From Pseudoteredinibacter isoporae (lineage in GTDB: Bacteria > Pseudomonadota > Gammaproteobacteria > Pseudomonadales > Cellvibrionaceae), in assembly GCF_011602085.1 (NCBI RefSeq), contig NZ_JAAONY010000001.1:434001-498000 (forward strand): a DNA stretch of 64,000 bases, given 5' to 3'. The first letter of the stretch is position 1; the number at the start of each line of letters is the position of its first letter. This document shows, piece by piece, positions 1 to 7,616 of the stretch. The position numbers and the translations under genes were made by a program. Below the pieces are notes generated by a model. That model saw only the letters and a program-made list of their open reading frames with translations, was not told the DNA's origin and searched no databases.

Positions 1-129
1 CTGGAAATCCGAGAAACGACGGGCTTTGAGAAATGCACTGCGGATAATCAGCAAACTCCAACGATCGCCCACCACCGACAGGGCTCGGGATACCGAACAA
101 GTCTCATTGCCAATGTCGCTCCAGCGCAT
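1..129 (-). CDS. HxlR-family winged-helix regulator (5' part only)
   Basis: The reverse strand from 129 to the window edge encodes 43 codons. They begin MRWSDIGNETCSVSRAL and continue through VVGDRWSLLIIRSAF to KARRFSDFQ. This is the hallmark start of HxlR/MarR-like one-component regulators: a cysteine near residue 11, then a GDRW.LLI..R helix of the winged-helix DNA-binding domain. The rest of the gene lies outside the window, so length and effector are unknown. HxlR proteins often sense thiol-reactive or redox signals through the N-terminal Cys. A group of palindromes at 193-230 lies just upstream and could be its operator. It is divergent from the OpgB-like gene. Confidence 0.8.
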   Translation of the reverse strand, partial: MRWSDIGNETCSVSRALSVVGDRWSLLIIRSAFLKARRFSDFQ

Positions 130-192
130 GATATGTACCTTTTATGACCGTGAAAGGGATTATAGGGCGATGAGAACAGGCTGGCAAAACCA

Positions 193-230
193 CATATAAC
201 TCATTTGAGTACTTGATATATGTTTCATAT
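193..230. promoter_or_regulatory. Palindromic AT-rich region, possible HxlR operator
   Basis: Two short dyads lie in the divergent intergenic region: ACTCA-TT-TGAGT at 199-210 and ATATG-TTT-CATAT at 218-230. An outer CATAT (193-197) is matched by ATATG (218-222). HxlR-type regulators commonly bind paired dyads next to their own gene. The operator role is inferred from position; I see no clear -35/-10 pair. Confidence 0.35.
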
Positions 231-286
231 GTATGACAATTGCTTAACCACTGATTACGCAAGGATTATTCGCGGATTTCTCCTTA

Positions 287-2107
287 ATGCCCAGCTTTAT
301 ATTGATTACCTCTGTACTCCTGTTTGTTATAGCCCTCGGACTCAGCATCCGATTTACGCTCAATAAGAAAACTCGAATTGCCTGCTTTTTGCTCGCCATG
401 CTGTGGGTGATATTAAGCTGCACGTTTTTTGTGGCGGACTACTTCAGCGGAAACGGCATCGATGAGGCCACCGTTTACCATATGCAATATGGCCTTGGCG
501 GGGCCGGTTTCGGTGAATACAGCCGCCTGATCCTTGTCAGTTCTCTGGGTTTGGCGGCGATCGTGGGCTTGCTCATCTATGCCTTCTTTTTTGGTCGAAA
601 GCCTGAAGCCTCCAAAACCGTTGTTACCCTGATGCCCGCCAGTTTATTCGCAGCGCTATTGTGCAATCCCGCCAGCCTGGATTTGTACCGCGTCTCCGGC
701 CTGGATACCGCCCCGGCGGCATCGGATTTTCACCAGTATTATCAGAAGCCTGAACTTTCAGCGAGCCGCAATCATACAAAGAACATTGTCTATATTTACG
801 CCGAAAGCCTCGAGCAAAACTATTTTGATGAAACGCTTTTTCCTGATTTGATGCCGAAACTCAAAGCCCTGAGTGCCGAATCCTCTTTATTCACCAATAT
901 CCACCAGGTCTATGGCACGGGCTGGACAATTGCCGGAATCGCTGCCAGCCAATGTGGCATTTCACTGGTCACGCCTTCTCACGGAAATTCTATGTCCGGA
1001 ATGCCGGAATTTTTACCTGGAGCGACTTGCCTGGGTGATTTGCTCAGCAAGGAAGGCTACCAACTCAACTTTATGGGTGGCGCTCAACTGAAGTTTGCCG
1101 GTAAGGGAAAGTTCTTGAAAAACCACGGTTTCAGCACCATCAAAGGCTTGAATCACTTTAAGAAAGACGAAACCATCAGTAAGAACACATCAGCCTGGGG
1201 CCTTTATGATGACCAGCTACTGACTCTGGTCAGGGAAGAATTCCAACAATTGCAAGACCAAAACAAACCTTTTGGTCTGTTTGCACTCACCCTGGACACC
1301 CACCATCCCAAAGGGCATATATCCAAAAGCTGTCGCGATATGCGCTATCGGGATGGCAGCAACGCAATGCTGAACGCCGTCCATTGTACCGACGCACTGC
1401 TGTCTGACTTCATCGAGTCCATCCGGGCTCTCGATAAAGATAAGAACACCGTCATTGTCTTAGCCTCTGATCATCTGGCTCTCAAAAATCTGGCTTGGGA
1501 TACACTCAAGCAGAAACCCAGGAAAAACTTCCTGATGATTATTGATCCTGAGCAAAAAGGGCAAATAATTAACACCGAGGGCTCACCGCTCGATATCGCT
1601 CCCACTCTTCTGTCTGCGGTAGGTTATGAAGCGAATATGGGTTTGGGAAAAAATCTTTTTGATACAAAACTGAAAACCGCGCAAAGCCTCAATAAAAAAT
1701 TACCAAGCTGGCGTGATGACTTCCTTGAGTTTTGGGAATTTCCACAACTGTATGGGCACGCCACCATTGATTTGCCAGGGGGACACATTTCCTTTGCCAA
1801 TCGAGACTTAAAAATACCGGTGTTGATTGAGGTGAAGCCCAATCTTAGAACCATCGCGAGATTTCAATTCGACCGTTCAGCCGGACACCAATCTTTTGTA
1901 GACCATATATCGGAAATACCGCCCGGTTCTCACTTCCTATGGATTGACAGCTGCAAGAATATGCCATCATCGAGTGAAAAGGCTCCTAAAGGCTCATTTT
2001 GTTTGAGCGGTGGCAAACCCGGAAAAATAAATACGGTTAAAACCCTCAGCCCGAAAGAACGCCTTTCTATCAAAGAACTTCGGAATTTAATGGGCATGAA
2101 GTCATAG
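287..2107 (+). CDS. OpgB/MdoB-like phosphoglycerol transferase, sulfatase fold
   Basis: 606 residues. Four hydrophobic segments (about 3-22, 32-52, 81-103, 112-127) precede a periplasmic alkaline-phosphatase/sulfatase-fold domain from about residue 166. Recognisable OpgB-type motifs are VYIYAESLEQNYF (metal-ligand Glu173), TGWTIAGIAASQCG (probable Thr nucleophile near 214), an NAVHCTDALL stretch and the metal-binding ASDH. E. coli OpgB moves phosphoglycerol from phosphatidylglycerol onto periplasmic glucans; it is longer (about 760 residues). No opgG/opgH lies nearby, and the gene points toward a polysaccharide export cluster, so the acceptor could be another surface glycan (inference). The ATG at 287 lacks a good ribosome site, but hydrophobic sequence starts at once. 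Confidence 0.75.
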   Translation: MPSFILITSVLLFVIALGLSIRFTLNKKTRIACFLLAMLWVILSCTFFVADYFSGNGIDEATVYHMQYGLGGAGFGEYSRLILVSSLGLAAIVGLLIYAFFFGRKPEASKTVVTLMPASLFAALLCNPASLDLYRVSGLDTAPAASDFHQYYQKPELSASRNHTKNIVYIYAESLEQNYFDETLFPDLMPKLKALSAESSLFTNIHQVYGTGWTIAGIAASQCGISLVTPSHGNSMSGMPEFLPGATCLGDLLSKEGYQLNFMGGAQLKFAGKGKFLKNHGFSTIKGLNHFKKDETISKNTSAWGLYDDQLLTLVREEFQQLQDQNKPFGLFALTLDTHHPKGHISKSCRDMRYRDGSNAMLNAVHCTDALLSDFIESIRALDKDKNTVIVLASDHLALKNLAWDTLKQKPRKNFLMIIDPEQKGQIINTEGSPLDIAPTLLSAVGYEANMGLGKNLFDTKLKTAQSLNKKLPSWRDDFLEFWEFPQLYGHATIDLPGGHISFANRDLKIPVLIEVKPNLRTIARFQFDRSAGHQSFVDHISEIPPGSHFLWIDSCKNMPSSSEKAPKGSFCLSGGKPGKINTVKTLSPKERLSIKELRNLMGMKS

Positions 2108-2325
2108 GAACTACTCACGCCCGACACCGGGCCGTAGATCAAATACCGAGGTTTATACGTGGTAACTCAGAAAAATAATTGTGCCCAAGCTATTTCAGAT
2201 TTTAAAAACTTCGTCATAGTAAAGCACATAGTTATTCGAATAGACTTCAATTAACGGAAGTACCCTGCTGCAAATGGGAACGGCATGCCTTGCAACAAGC
2301 GCGAGGCCACTCTTTGGAAAAACTG

Positions 2326-4911
2326 ATGAAACCTAGCTATAGCACCACCTTTATCGCCCTGATATTGGGCTTTGTCTGTTCCTATTATTACTTGCATCAG
2401 GAACGCCCGATCAAATATGAATTCATTGTAGAACACCAGGAAGGGCAAGGCCCTGCACAATTCTTCTGCCGATCTGGCGCGGTATACAGCGGGCAATACC
2501 ATGTAGTATTTCCCTATAGTAAGGAGACTTCCGTCGGTCATAATCTTTACAAGTACTACGGAAAAATTCCTTGCGCCGGCAAACCCGACAAACTGCGCTT
2601 CGACTTTACCGCCGGACCGGGCAAGGTGATCGTTAAAAGCGTTAAAATAAGAACCTTTCGCTGGATAGATATTGATCTGGAAACCATTAACACAGAGCAC
2701 TTGCAAGCCCTGAATGCCATTAAGTCCTTAACGTTAAGCGAACAGGGTTTGGAGTTAGAAGCCTCCGCGAATGACCCCCATGTGCAAATACTCAATAACA
2801 TACAAAGCTTTCGGGAAGTGGACATGGCCTCCTATGGGCTTGCCATCTTCTTCTTTTCTTTGATCAGTTATATCTTATTGAGACTGTTAATTTCCGTATG
2901 GGTACTGTTTGCCAATACAGCAATGAGCATCGAGTCTATTCGATATCGTCTGGGAGAGTACGCCGACAATTTCGTCAAAGCACTGGGTAAAAACAGCATT
3001 ACTGTCGTCAAGCGATCATCGGAATTCAACTACATAATTATTTTCAGTAGCTTCCTGATCGCCAGCGCCGCCAATGTGTTATTTATTAAACACATATACC
3101 AAAGTTATTCCCACGGTGCCCTTTCCGCCTTCTTTGCCGCAGAATTCAGAGTAATTGCGCTTCTATTGCTGAGCGTTATCGTATGCAGCCTGACTAAGCA
3201 CTACAAACGTTTGCACACACTCCTGCTGACCCTTGTACTGTTGTCTTCTATTGCCTATCTTGCTGACGCACTGCTATACCGAATCAATGGCATGCACATT
3301 TCCCACGGTATCGGCATGCTTCTGGATGGTGGCGTGGGTAATTTCTTCAGAAACCTGAAGTTCACCAAGCTGACCAGCATTGAATTGATTATCTATCCGC
3401 TGCTCCTGCTTGCGGCCATTATCGGAACCTATTTGATCAGTCTACTGAGTGTTAACTACACCCGATCAAAACCCATCAATATTAAAAATGGCATGATGTT
3501 GATCGCCTGTCTGGCCATTCTTGCAGGGCTGCTTGTCGAACAGAAATACAGCGATCAAATTAAATCCTCCAAACTCTTTTCCGTAGAACAACAAGAGCTA
3601 CCGTTATACCCCAAATTTCATGAAGCCAAATCTTATCTTTTTTCATTGGAAATCAAGGTAAAAAATGATCAATCTCGTTGGACAACTACAGAGAAAGTAG
3701 AAGCCGCTAAAAAACGTGACATCTATCTGTTCATTTTAGAATCCGTTCGACATGATGTAACCAATCAAACGGTGACGCCTAATTTGGAGAAACTGCGGCA
3801 AGATGCAATTGAGTACAGCTCTTCCATTTCGGATGGCAATGCCACTCATTATGGCTGGTACTCCATTGTAAACTCCCAATTCCCCTTACATTGGGAGTCC
3901 TACAGGAACACCCGGAATGTACTCGGCTCGGGCGCCTTGCAACTCTTTAAAAACGCCGGCTATACCATCAATGTACACAGCGCTAAAGATCTGAATTATC
4001 TCGATTCAAAGCGAATTATGTTCGGTGAACAGGAAAAGGTTTATGACTATCTAACACCGGTTTCATCTCTTTCGGCACCGGAAAGGGACATTCGTGTCAC
4101 CGAAGACCTGAAATCTGCCATTGCTCAAAAGCAAGCAGATCAACCTACCTTGAACATTATCTTTTACGATTCAACACACTATCCCTATACCTGGCCGGAA
4201 AACTTCCCGGACAAGTTTCAGCCTTATGCCGGAAAGCCAGTGTCGGCGATATCGCTGAATACCGCACGGGATTTTTCTATCAATAATCGTAAGATGATCG
4301 TCAATCGGTACAAGAACTCGATCCACTTTACTGATCATTTGCTTGGCCAAGTGATCAGTGCTTTAAAAGCCCATGGTCAATATAAAGATTCCATCGTGGT
4401 TGCCGTTGGCGATCACGGCCAACAGTTTATGGAACACAATTTCCTGATGCACGGAAAATCCTTGTTTGCAGAAGATCTGAGCATCCCTTTAATCCTGAAG
4501 GTTCCTCAACAAGATCCAGGCAAGCGCCCGGGTGTTGCTTCGCAGATTGATATTATGCCGACACTGCTTGATGCGGTTGGTTTAAATAAATACACACCTT
4601 TCGTCAGCGATGGCACCTCCCTGCTGGATCCGACCTTAAGACATGGTTTTGCCATCAGTGCCGCTGCGGGGATACAGAACACCCCTTTCAATATGATATT
4701 GGAAACTCCTGAAGGTAAACTGCTGTTCGATCTGGAAAAGCGATCTCCACTAAACTCGCGCAAGATTTTTATTAAAGGCTTGTACACCAAGGATGACAAA
4801 GAGTTTGTTCCTGGAAACGGTAATCTGGAGGACTATCGCAGTTATATAAGCAAACACTACCTGGAACACCTTGGTCAGGCGCACTTTTTCCAGCTGACAC
4901 AAACGATTTAA
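2326..4911 (+). CDS. Polytopic membrane protein with C-terminal sulfatase-fold domain
   Basis: The reading frame opens at a TTG at 2290, but ATG 2326 (MKPSYSTTFIALILG) is the better start and gives 861 residues. One transmembrane helix at the N-terminus is followed by a periplasmic stretch of about 150 residues, then about six helices (roughly residues 160-420). A sulfatase-like domain follows, from about residue 450 (IYLFILESVRHD, metal-site Glu). Later come a Thr/Tyr-containing nucleophile region (GNATHYGWYS) and the metal-binding VGDHGQQF followed by MHG. Such enzymes transfer phosphoglycerol or phosphoethanolamine, or hydrolyse esters, on the periplasmic side. The exact subfamily (LtaS, EptA or PbgA/YejM-like) is not clear. 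Its stop codon overlaps the stop of the convergent glycosyltransferase by 4 bases. Confidence 0.65.
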   Translation: MKPSYSTTFIALILGFVCSYYYLHQERPIKYEFIVEHQEGQGPAQFFCRSGAVYSGQYHVVFPYSKETSVGHNLYKYYGKIPCAGKPDKLRFDFTAGPGKVIVKSVKIRTFRWIDIDLETINTEHLQALNAIKSLTLSEQGLELEASANDPHVQILNNIQSFREVDMASYGLAIFFFSLISYILLRLLISVWVLFANTAMSIESIRYRLGEYADNFVKALGKNSITVVKRSSEFNYIIIFSSFLIASAANVLFIKHIYQSYSHGALSAFFAAEFRVIALLLLSVIVCSLTKHYKRLHTLLLTLVLLSSIAYLADALLYRINGMHISHGIGMLLDGGVGNFFRNLKFTKLTSIELIIYPLLLLAAIIGTYLISLLSVNYTRSKPINIKNGMMLIACLAILAGLLVEQKYSDQIKSSKLFSVEQQELPLYPKFHEAKSYLFSLEIKVKNDQSRWTTTEKVEAAKKRDIYLFILESVRHDVTNQTVTPNLEKLRQDAIEYSSSISDGNATHYGWYSIVNSQFPLHWESYRNTRNVLGSGALQLFKNAGYTINVHSAKDLNYLDSKRIMFGEQEKVYDYLTPVSSLSAPERDIRVTEDLKSAIAQKQADQPTLNIIFYDSTHYPYTWPENFPDKFQPYAGKPVSAISLNTARDFSINNRKMIVNRYKNSIHFTDHLLGQVISALKAHGQYKDSIVVAVGDHGQQFMEHNFLMHGKSLFAEDLSIPLILKVPQQDPGKRPGVASQIDIMPTLLDAVGLNKYTPFVSDGTSLLDPTLRHGFAISAAAGIQNTPFNMILETPEGKLLFDLEKRSPLNSRKIFIKGLYTKDDKEFVPGNGNLEDYRSYISKHYLEHLGQAHFFQLTQTI

Positions 4912-5825
4912 AGATCCGCTACGGGCTTACCGCGAATCGCCAGGGAAATGTAATGCCACAACGCTCTTCGGTCCTTACTCAGCAAAAGCTGAAGAGCGGT
5001 CTTGATGATAAAACGCAAAAAATCCCTAACCTTCCAGGCGCTGGGGGCGTAATTCTGTCGATATAGATCCAAACGATTTCTTGTCGTGTAGTAACTGCGT
5101 TTGGGCTTATGCTGTTTTAAGCCCAAGGCTCTGAACAGGGGGTTTGTCTGCTCTTCACCAATGGAATGCCTAAGCTGCGCGCCATCGCAGCCCAGTACCG
5201 ACATATTTCTGGACAACGCCCTAAAGCACCATTCCAGATCAATGTTGTCGATAAAGTATTCTTCTTTCATCAGGCCTACTTTGTGAATGCTGGAAAGCGG
5301 AATGTAGCTGCCCGATGTGATCACAAAATCGCTGTAATACACCCCCGGTACATCCGCCAGTTCCTCATCATTTTTATTGAAAGGCCATTTGAATTGCTTA
5401 AACCGAGTGGCTTTTTGGGTATCCGGGTGTATTAATCTGGGACCAATAAGCGCGCAATCCAGCTGAGTATTTGCCTTAACCGCTTCATAACAGGCATCCA
5501 TATTCCCGACGAAATCACCCACGGGCACACTATCCTGATCAAACAGCAAAACGGCTTTGTAGGTATTTTCCCGGGCGCATTGAATGCCCAGATTCAATGC
5601 GGCAGCCAAACCAATGTTGGCTTCCTGGGGCATAAAGAAAGCAAGCCTGGAATCAAACTGCTCTTTGAGCTGGTCGGAATTACTCGAGCCGTTATCCACC
5701 AGGCAAACATCACTTTGCTCAGCCAATAAGGCAATCAGCTTTTCGAGTTCGACGAGATCGGGGTTGTAGCTGACGATGACCGACAGCAACTTCTCTTCAG
5801 CAGCAAGCTCTGGTGAAACACTCAT
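4908..5825 (-). CDS. GT2 glycosyltransferase, rhamnosyltransferase-like
   Basis: 305 residues from ATG 5825; a TTG lies one codon upstream. A GT-A nucleotide-sugar fold is indicated by LLSVIVSYNPD near the N-terminus, CLVDNGSSNSDQL, and the metal-binding motif LLFDQDSVPVG. Typical rhamnosyltransferase signatures follow: GSYIPLSSIHKVGLMKEEYFIDNIDLEWCFRA (broken here as FIDNIDLEWC) and YYTTRNRLDLYRQ. It is the last gene of the leftward polysaccharide run, starting 6 bases after the stop of the upstream glycosyltransferase, with a TAAGGG ribosome site overlapping that stop. It probably adds one sugar, possibly L-rhamnose, to a lipid-linked glycan at the cytoplasmic face. Sugar identity is not readable from sequence. 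Confidence 0.85.
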   Translation of the reverse strand: MSVSPELAAEEKLLSVIVSYNPDLVELEKLIALLAEQSDVCLVDNGSSNSDQLKEQFDSRLAFFMPQEANIGLAAALNLGIQCARENTYKAVLLFDQDSVPVGDFVGNMDACYEAVKANTQLDCALIGPRLIHPDTQKATRFKQFKWPFNKNDEELADVPGVYYSDFVITSGSYIPLSSIHKVGLMKEEYFIDNIDLEWCFRALSRNMSVLGCDGAQLRHSIGEEQTNPLFRALGLKQHKPKRSYYTTRNRLDLYRQNYAPSAWKVRDFLRFIIKTALQLLLSKDRRALWHYISLAIRGKPVADL

Positions 5826-5831
5826 CAACCC

Positions 5832-7616
5832 TTACACCAGACGCTTCAGCTTTTGTTTTACAAAGTGTTTAACTCGAAGGCCGAGAGACGGATTCCAGGC
5901 AGCAGCAGCCTGGGCTTGAGCCACTGAATCGGCCAGGACAAAGAACTCTTTCGGACTCAAATCCAGACGCAGGATTTTCTGTTTTTCCAGTGCCTGTTGA
6001 TAGGCCTCATCCAGCTTCTCTTGCCTATCCAAAGAAGTTTGCGGGCAGTGAGGAACACGATACTTTGAGGTGGTCTTGTCAACCATGACAAAGTCATGCT
6101 CAAAGGTGTATTTGGTCCACAAGTTCCAATCTTCAAGCTGATCCATATCAACTTCAAAGCCGCCCCAGCGTTCGTACACTTCTCGGTGAAAGAGCACAGT
6201 TTGAATGGGCAGATAATTTTGTCGCCACATCAACGGACGGCAGAAAGGCTGGCGATAAACGGTTTTGCTATTGTACTCCTGATAGGCAAGCGGAGCCACG
6301 GAAGCAACATCAGTAGTGACTTCCCAGGCCGTTCCGTACACCCCCTTCATTTTATGCTCAAGCGCAGACTGAATCATGACTTCAATGTGGTCACAGAAGA
6401 ACTGATCGTCATCATCCAGGAAACCCAACCAGTCACCGCTGGCCATTTCCAGCCCCAGATTTCCCGCTGCCGATCGACCAACACACTCACCGGTGGCATG
6501 GTACTTTATGTTCGCTTGAGAAAACTCTTCTTCAATCAAACTGCGGGCATTATCCTCACCGTCTTCAACCACAACAATTTCTAGATTGTTATAACTTTGG
6601 TTCACCAGGCTGAGTAGCGCTTCCCGAAGAAACTCGGGGCGCTTATGAGTTCTCACGACGATACTAACCAGGGGTTGTTCACCCTGTTCATCGGCGCGTT
6701 TAAATTCAAAAAAAGCACCATCACGGTGTTGGGAATAATCCCAGCCCGGGAAGCTCGCTTTAAAGCCCTTCCGATATTCCGCATTGGCGCGGCGTACTGA
6801 CCATAGGCGCTTTAAAAACCTGGGCACGAGCAAGGCCATGTGCAGACGTCGTCCCGGAAAGCTCGCAGGACGTCGGGCTTCATTGATCACACCTAACACG
6901 CCAGCACGTATATCGGACCAGCTACCGTATTTGGCACGCATAAACAGATTGTTCAAGGTACCTTCAATCACCTGCAAAGGTTTAACGGCACCTGCCTCGG
7001 AATAGGTATCATGAAACACCGATGCACGAGGAACATAATTTAAGGTATAGCCTTTGGCTCGCAAGCGCCAGGAGATATCCACATCTTCGGCGTACATAAA
7101 AAAGTTTTCATCAAAACCTCCCACATCTTCATAAGCCGCACGACGATAAACCACCGCTGCACCGGAGTTCCACTCGGTTTCAAGACTCGAGGGGTTATAA
7201 GCTTTGGGATGCTCAAACGGTATCTGCCGACATTCCCAGGCAACAACGCTGTCTTCGGACTGTTCGATTCTTTCCGATAATTCTGCCAAAGTATCACTCT
7301 CTGGAATGGCATCCTGATTCAACAGGAAAATCCAGGGAGCGGATGTTCTGTCAGCCAGCCGATTATTCGAGCGCCCAAAGCCCAGATTATCAGGGCTCTT
7401 TTCCCAATCAAAGCTGGCAAACTTGTCACCGTACTGAGCTTCCAGTTCAGTTAGTCCGGCAACATGTTCATGATTAATCGAGTTGTCCCATATATTAATA
7501 TTAATTCCATCAAACCCATGCACTTTCTGGTGCAGCAGGGACTCGAAAATCTCATTCAGATCTTCTACTTTCGGATGAAAAATAACTAGAAATATATCTA
7601 GCGTTCCGATGCTCAC
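5832..7616 (-). CDS. Two-domain GT2 glycosyltransferase
   Basis: 594 residues with two GT-A domains in series. Domain 1 (about 1-250) has NIWDNSINHEH, FLLNQDAIPES (DxD-like) and the acceptor-side motif FMYAEDVDISWRLRAKG. Domain 2 (about 310-560) starts PLVSIVVRTHKRPEFLREAL, with VVVEDGEDN and the metal-binding FLDDDDQF. The start is a GTG at 7616 whose GTGA overlaps the stop of the preceding gene, so translation is probably coupled. Fused glycosyltransferases of this kind often add alternating sugars or act as polymerase-type enzymes in ABC-transporter-dependent O-antigen or capsule pathways. The linkage made cannot be predicted here. Confidence 0.85.
   Translation of the reverse strand: MSIGTLDIFLVIFHPKVEDLNEIFESLLHQKVHGFDGININIWDNSINHEHVAGLTELEAQYGDKFASFDWEKSPDNLGFGRSNNRLADRTSAPWIFLLNQDAIPESDTLAELSERIEQSEDSVVAWECRQIPFEHPKAYNPSSLETEWNSGAAVVYRRAAYEDVGGFDENFFMYAEDVDISWRLRAKGYTLNYVPRASVFHDTYSEAGAVKPLQVIEGTLNNLFMRAKYGSWSDIRAGVLGVINEARRPASFPGRRLHMALLVPRFLKRLWSVRRANAEYRKGFKASFPGWDYSQHRDGAFFEFKRADEQGEQPLVSIVVRTHKRPEFLREALLSLVNQSYNNLEIVVVEDGEDNARSLIEEEFSQANIKYHATGECVGRSAAGNLGLEMASGDWLGFLDDDDQFFCDHIEVMIQSALEHKMKGVYGTAWEVTTDVASVAPLAYQEYNSKTVYRQPFCRPLMWRQNYLPIQTVLFHREVYERWGGFEVDMDQLEDWNLWTKYTFEHDFVMVDKTTSKYRVPHCPQTSLDRQEKLDEAYQQALEKQKILRLDLSPKEFFVLADSVAQAQAAAAWNPSLGLRVKHFVKQKLKRLV

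Noticed and set aside
2119-2132. GCCCG/CGGGC hairpin after the OpgB-like gene as a terminator
   Set aside because: Short stem and no T run follows.
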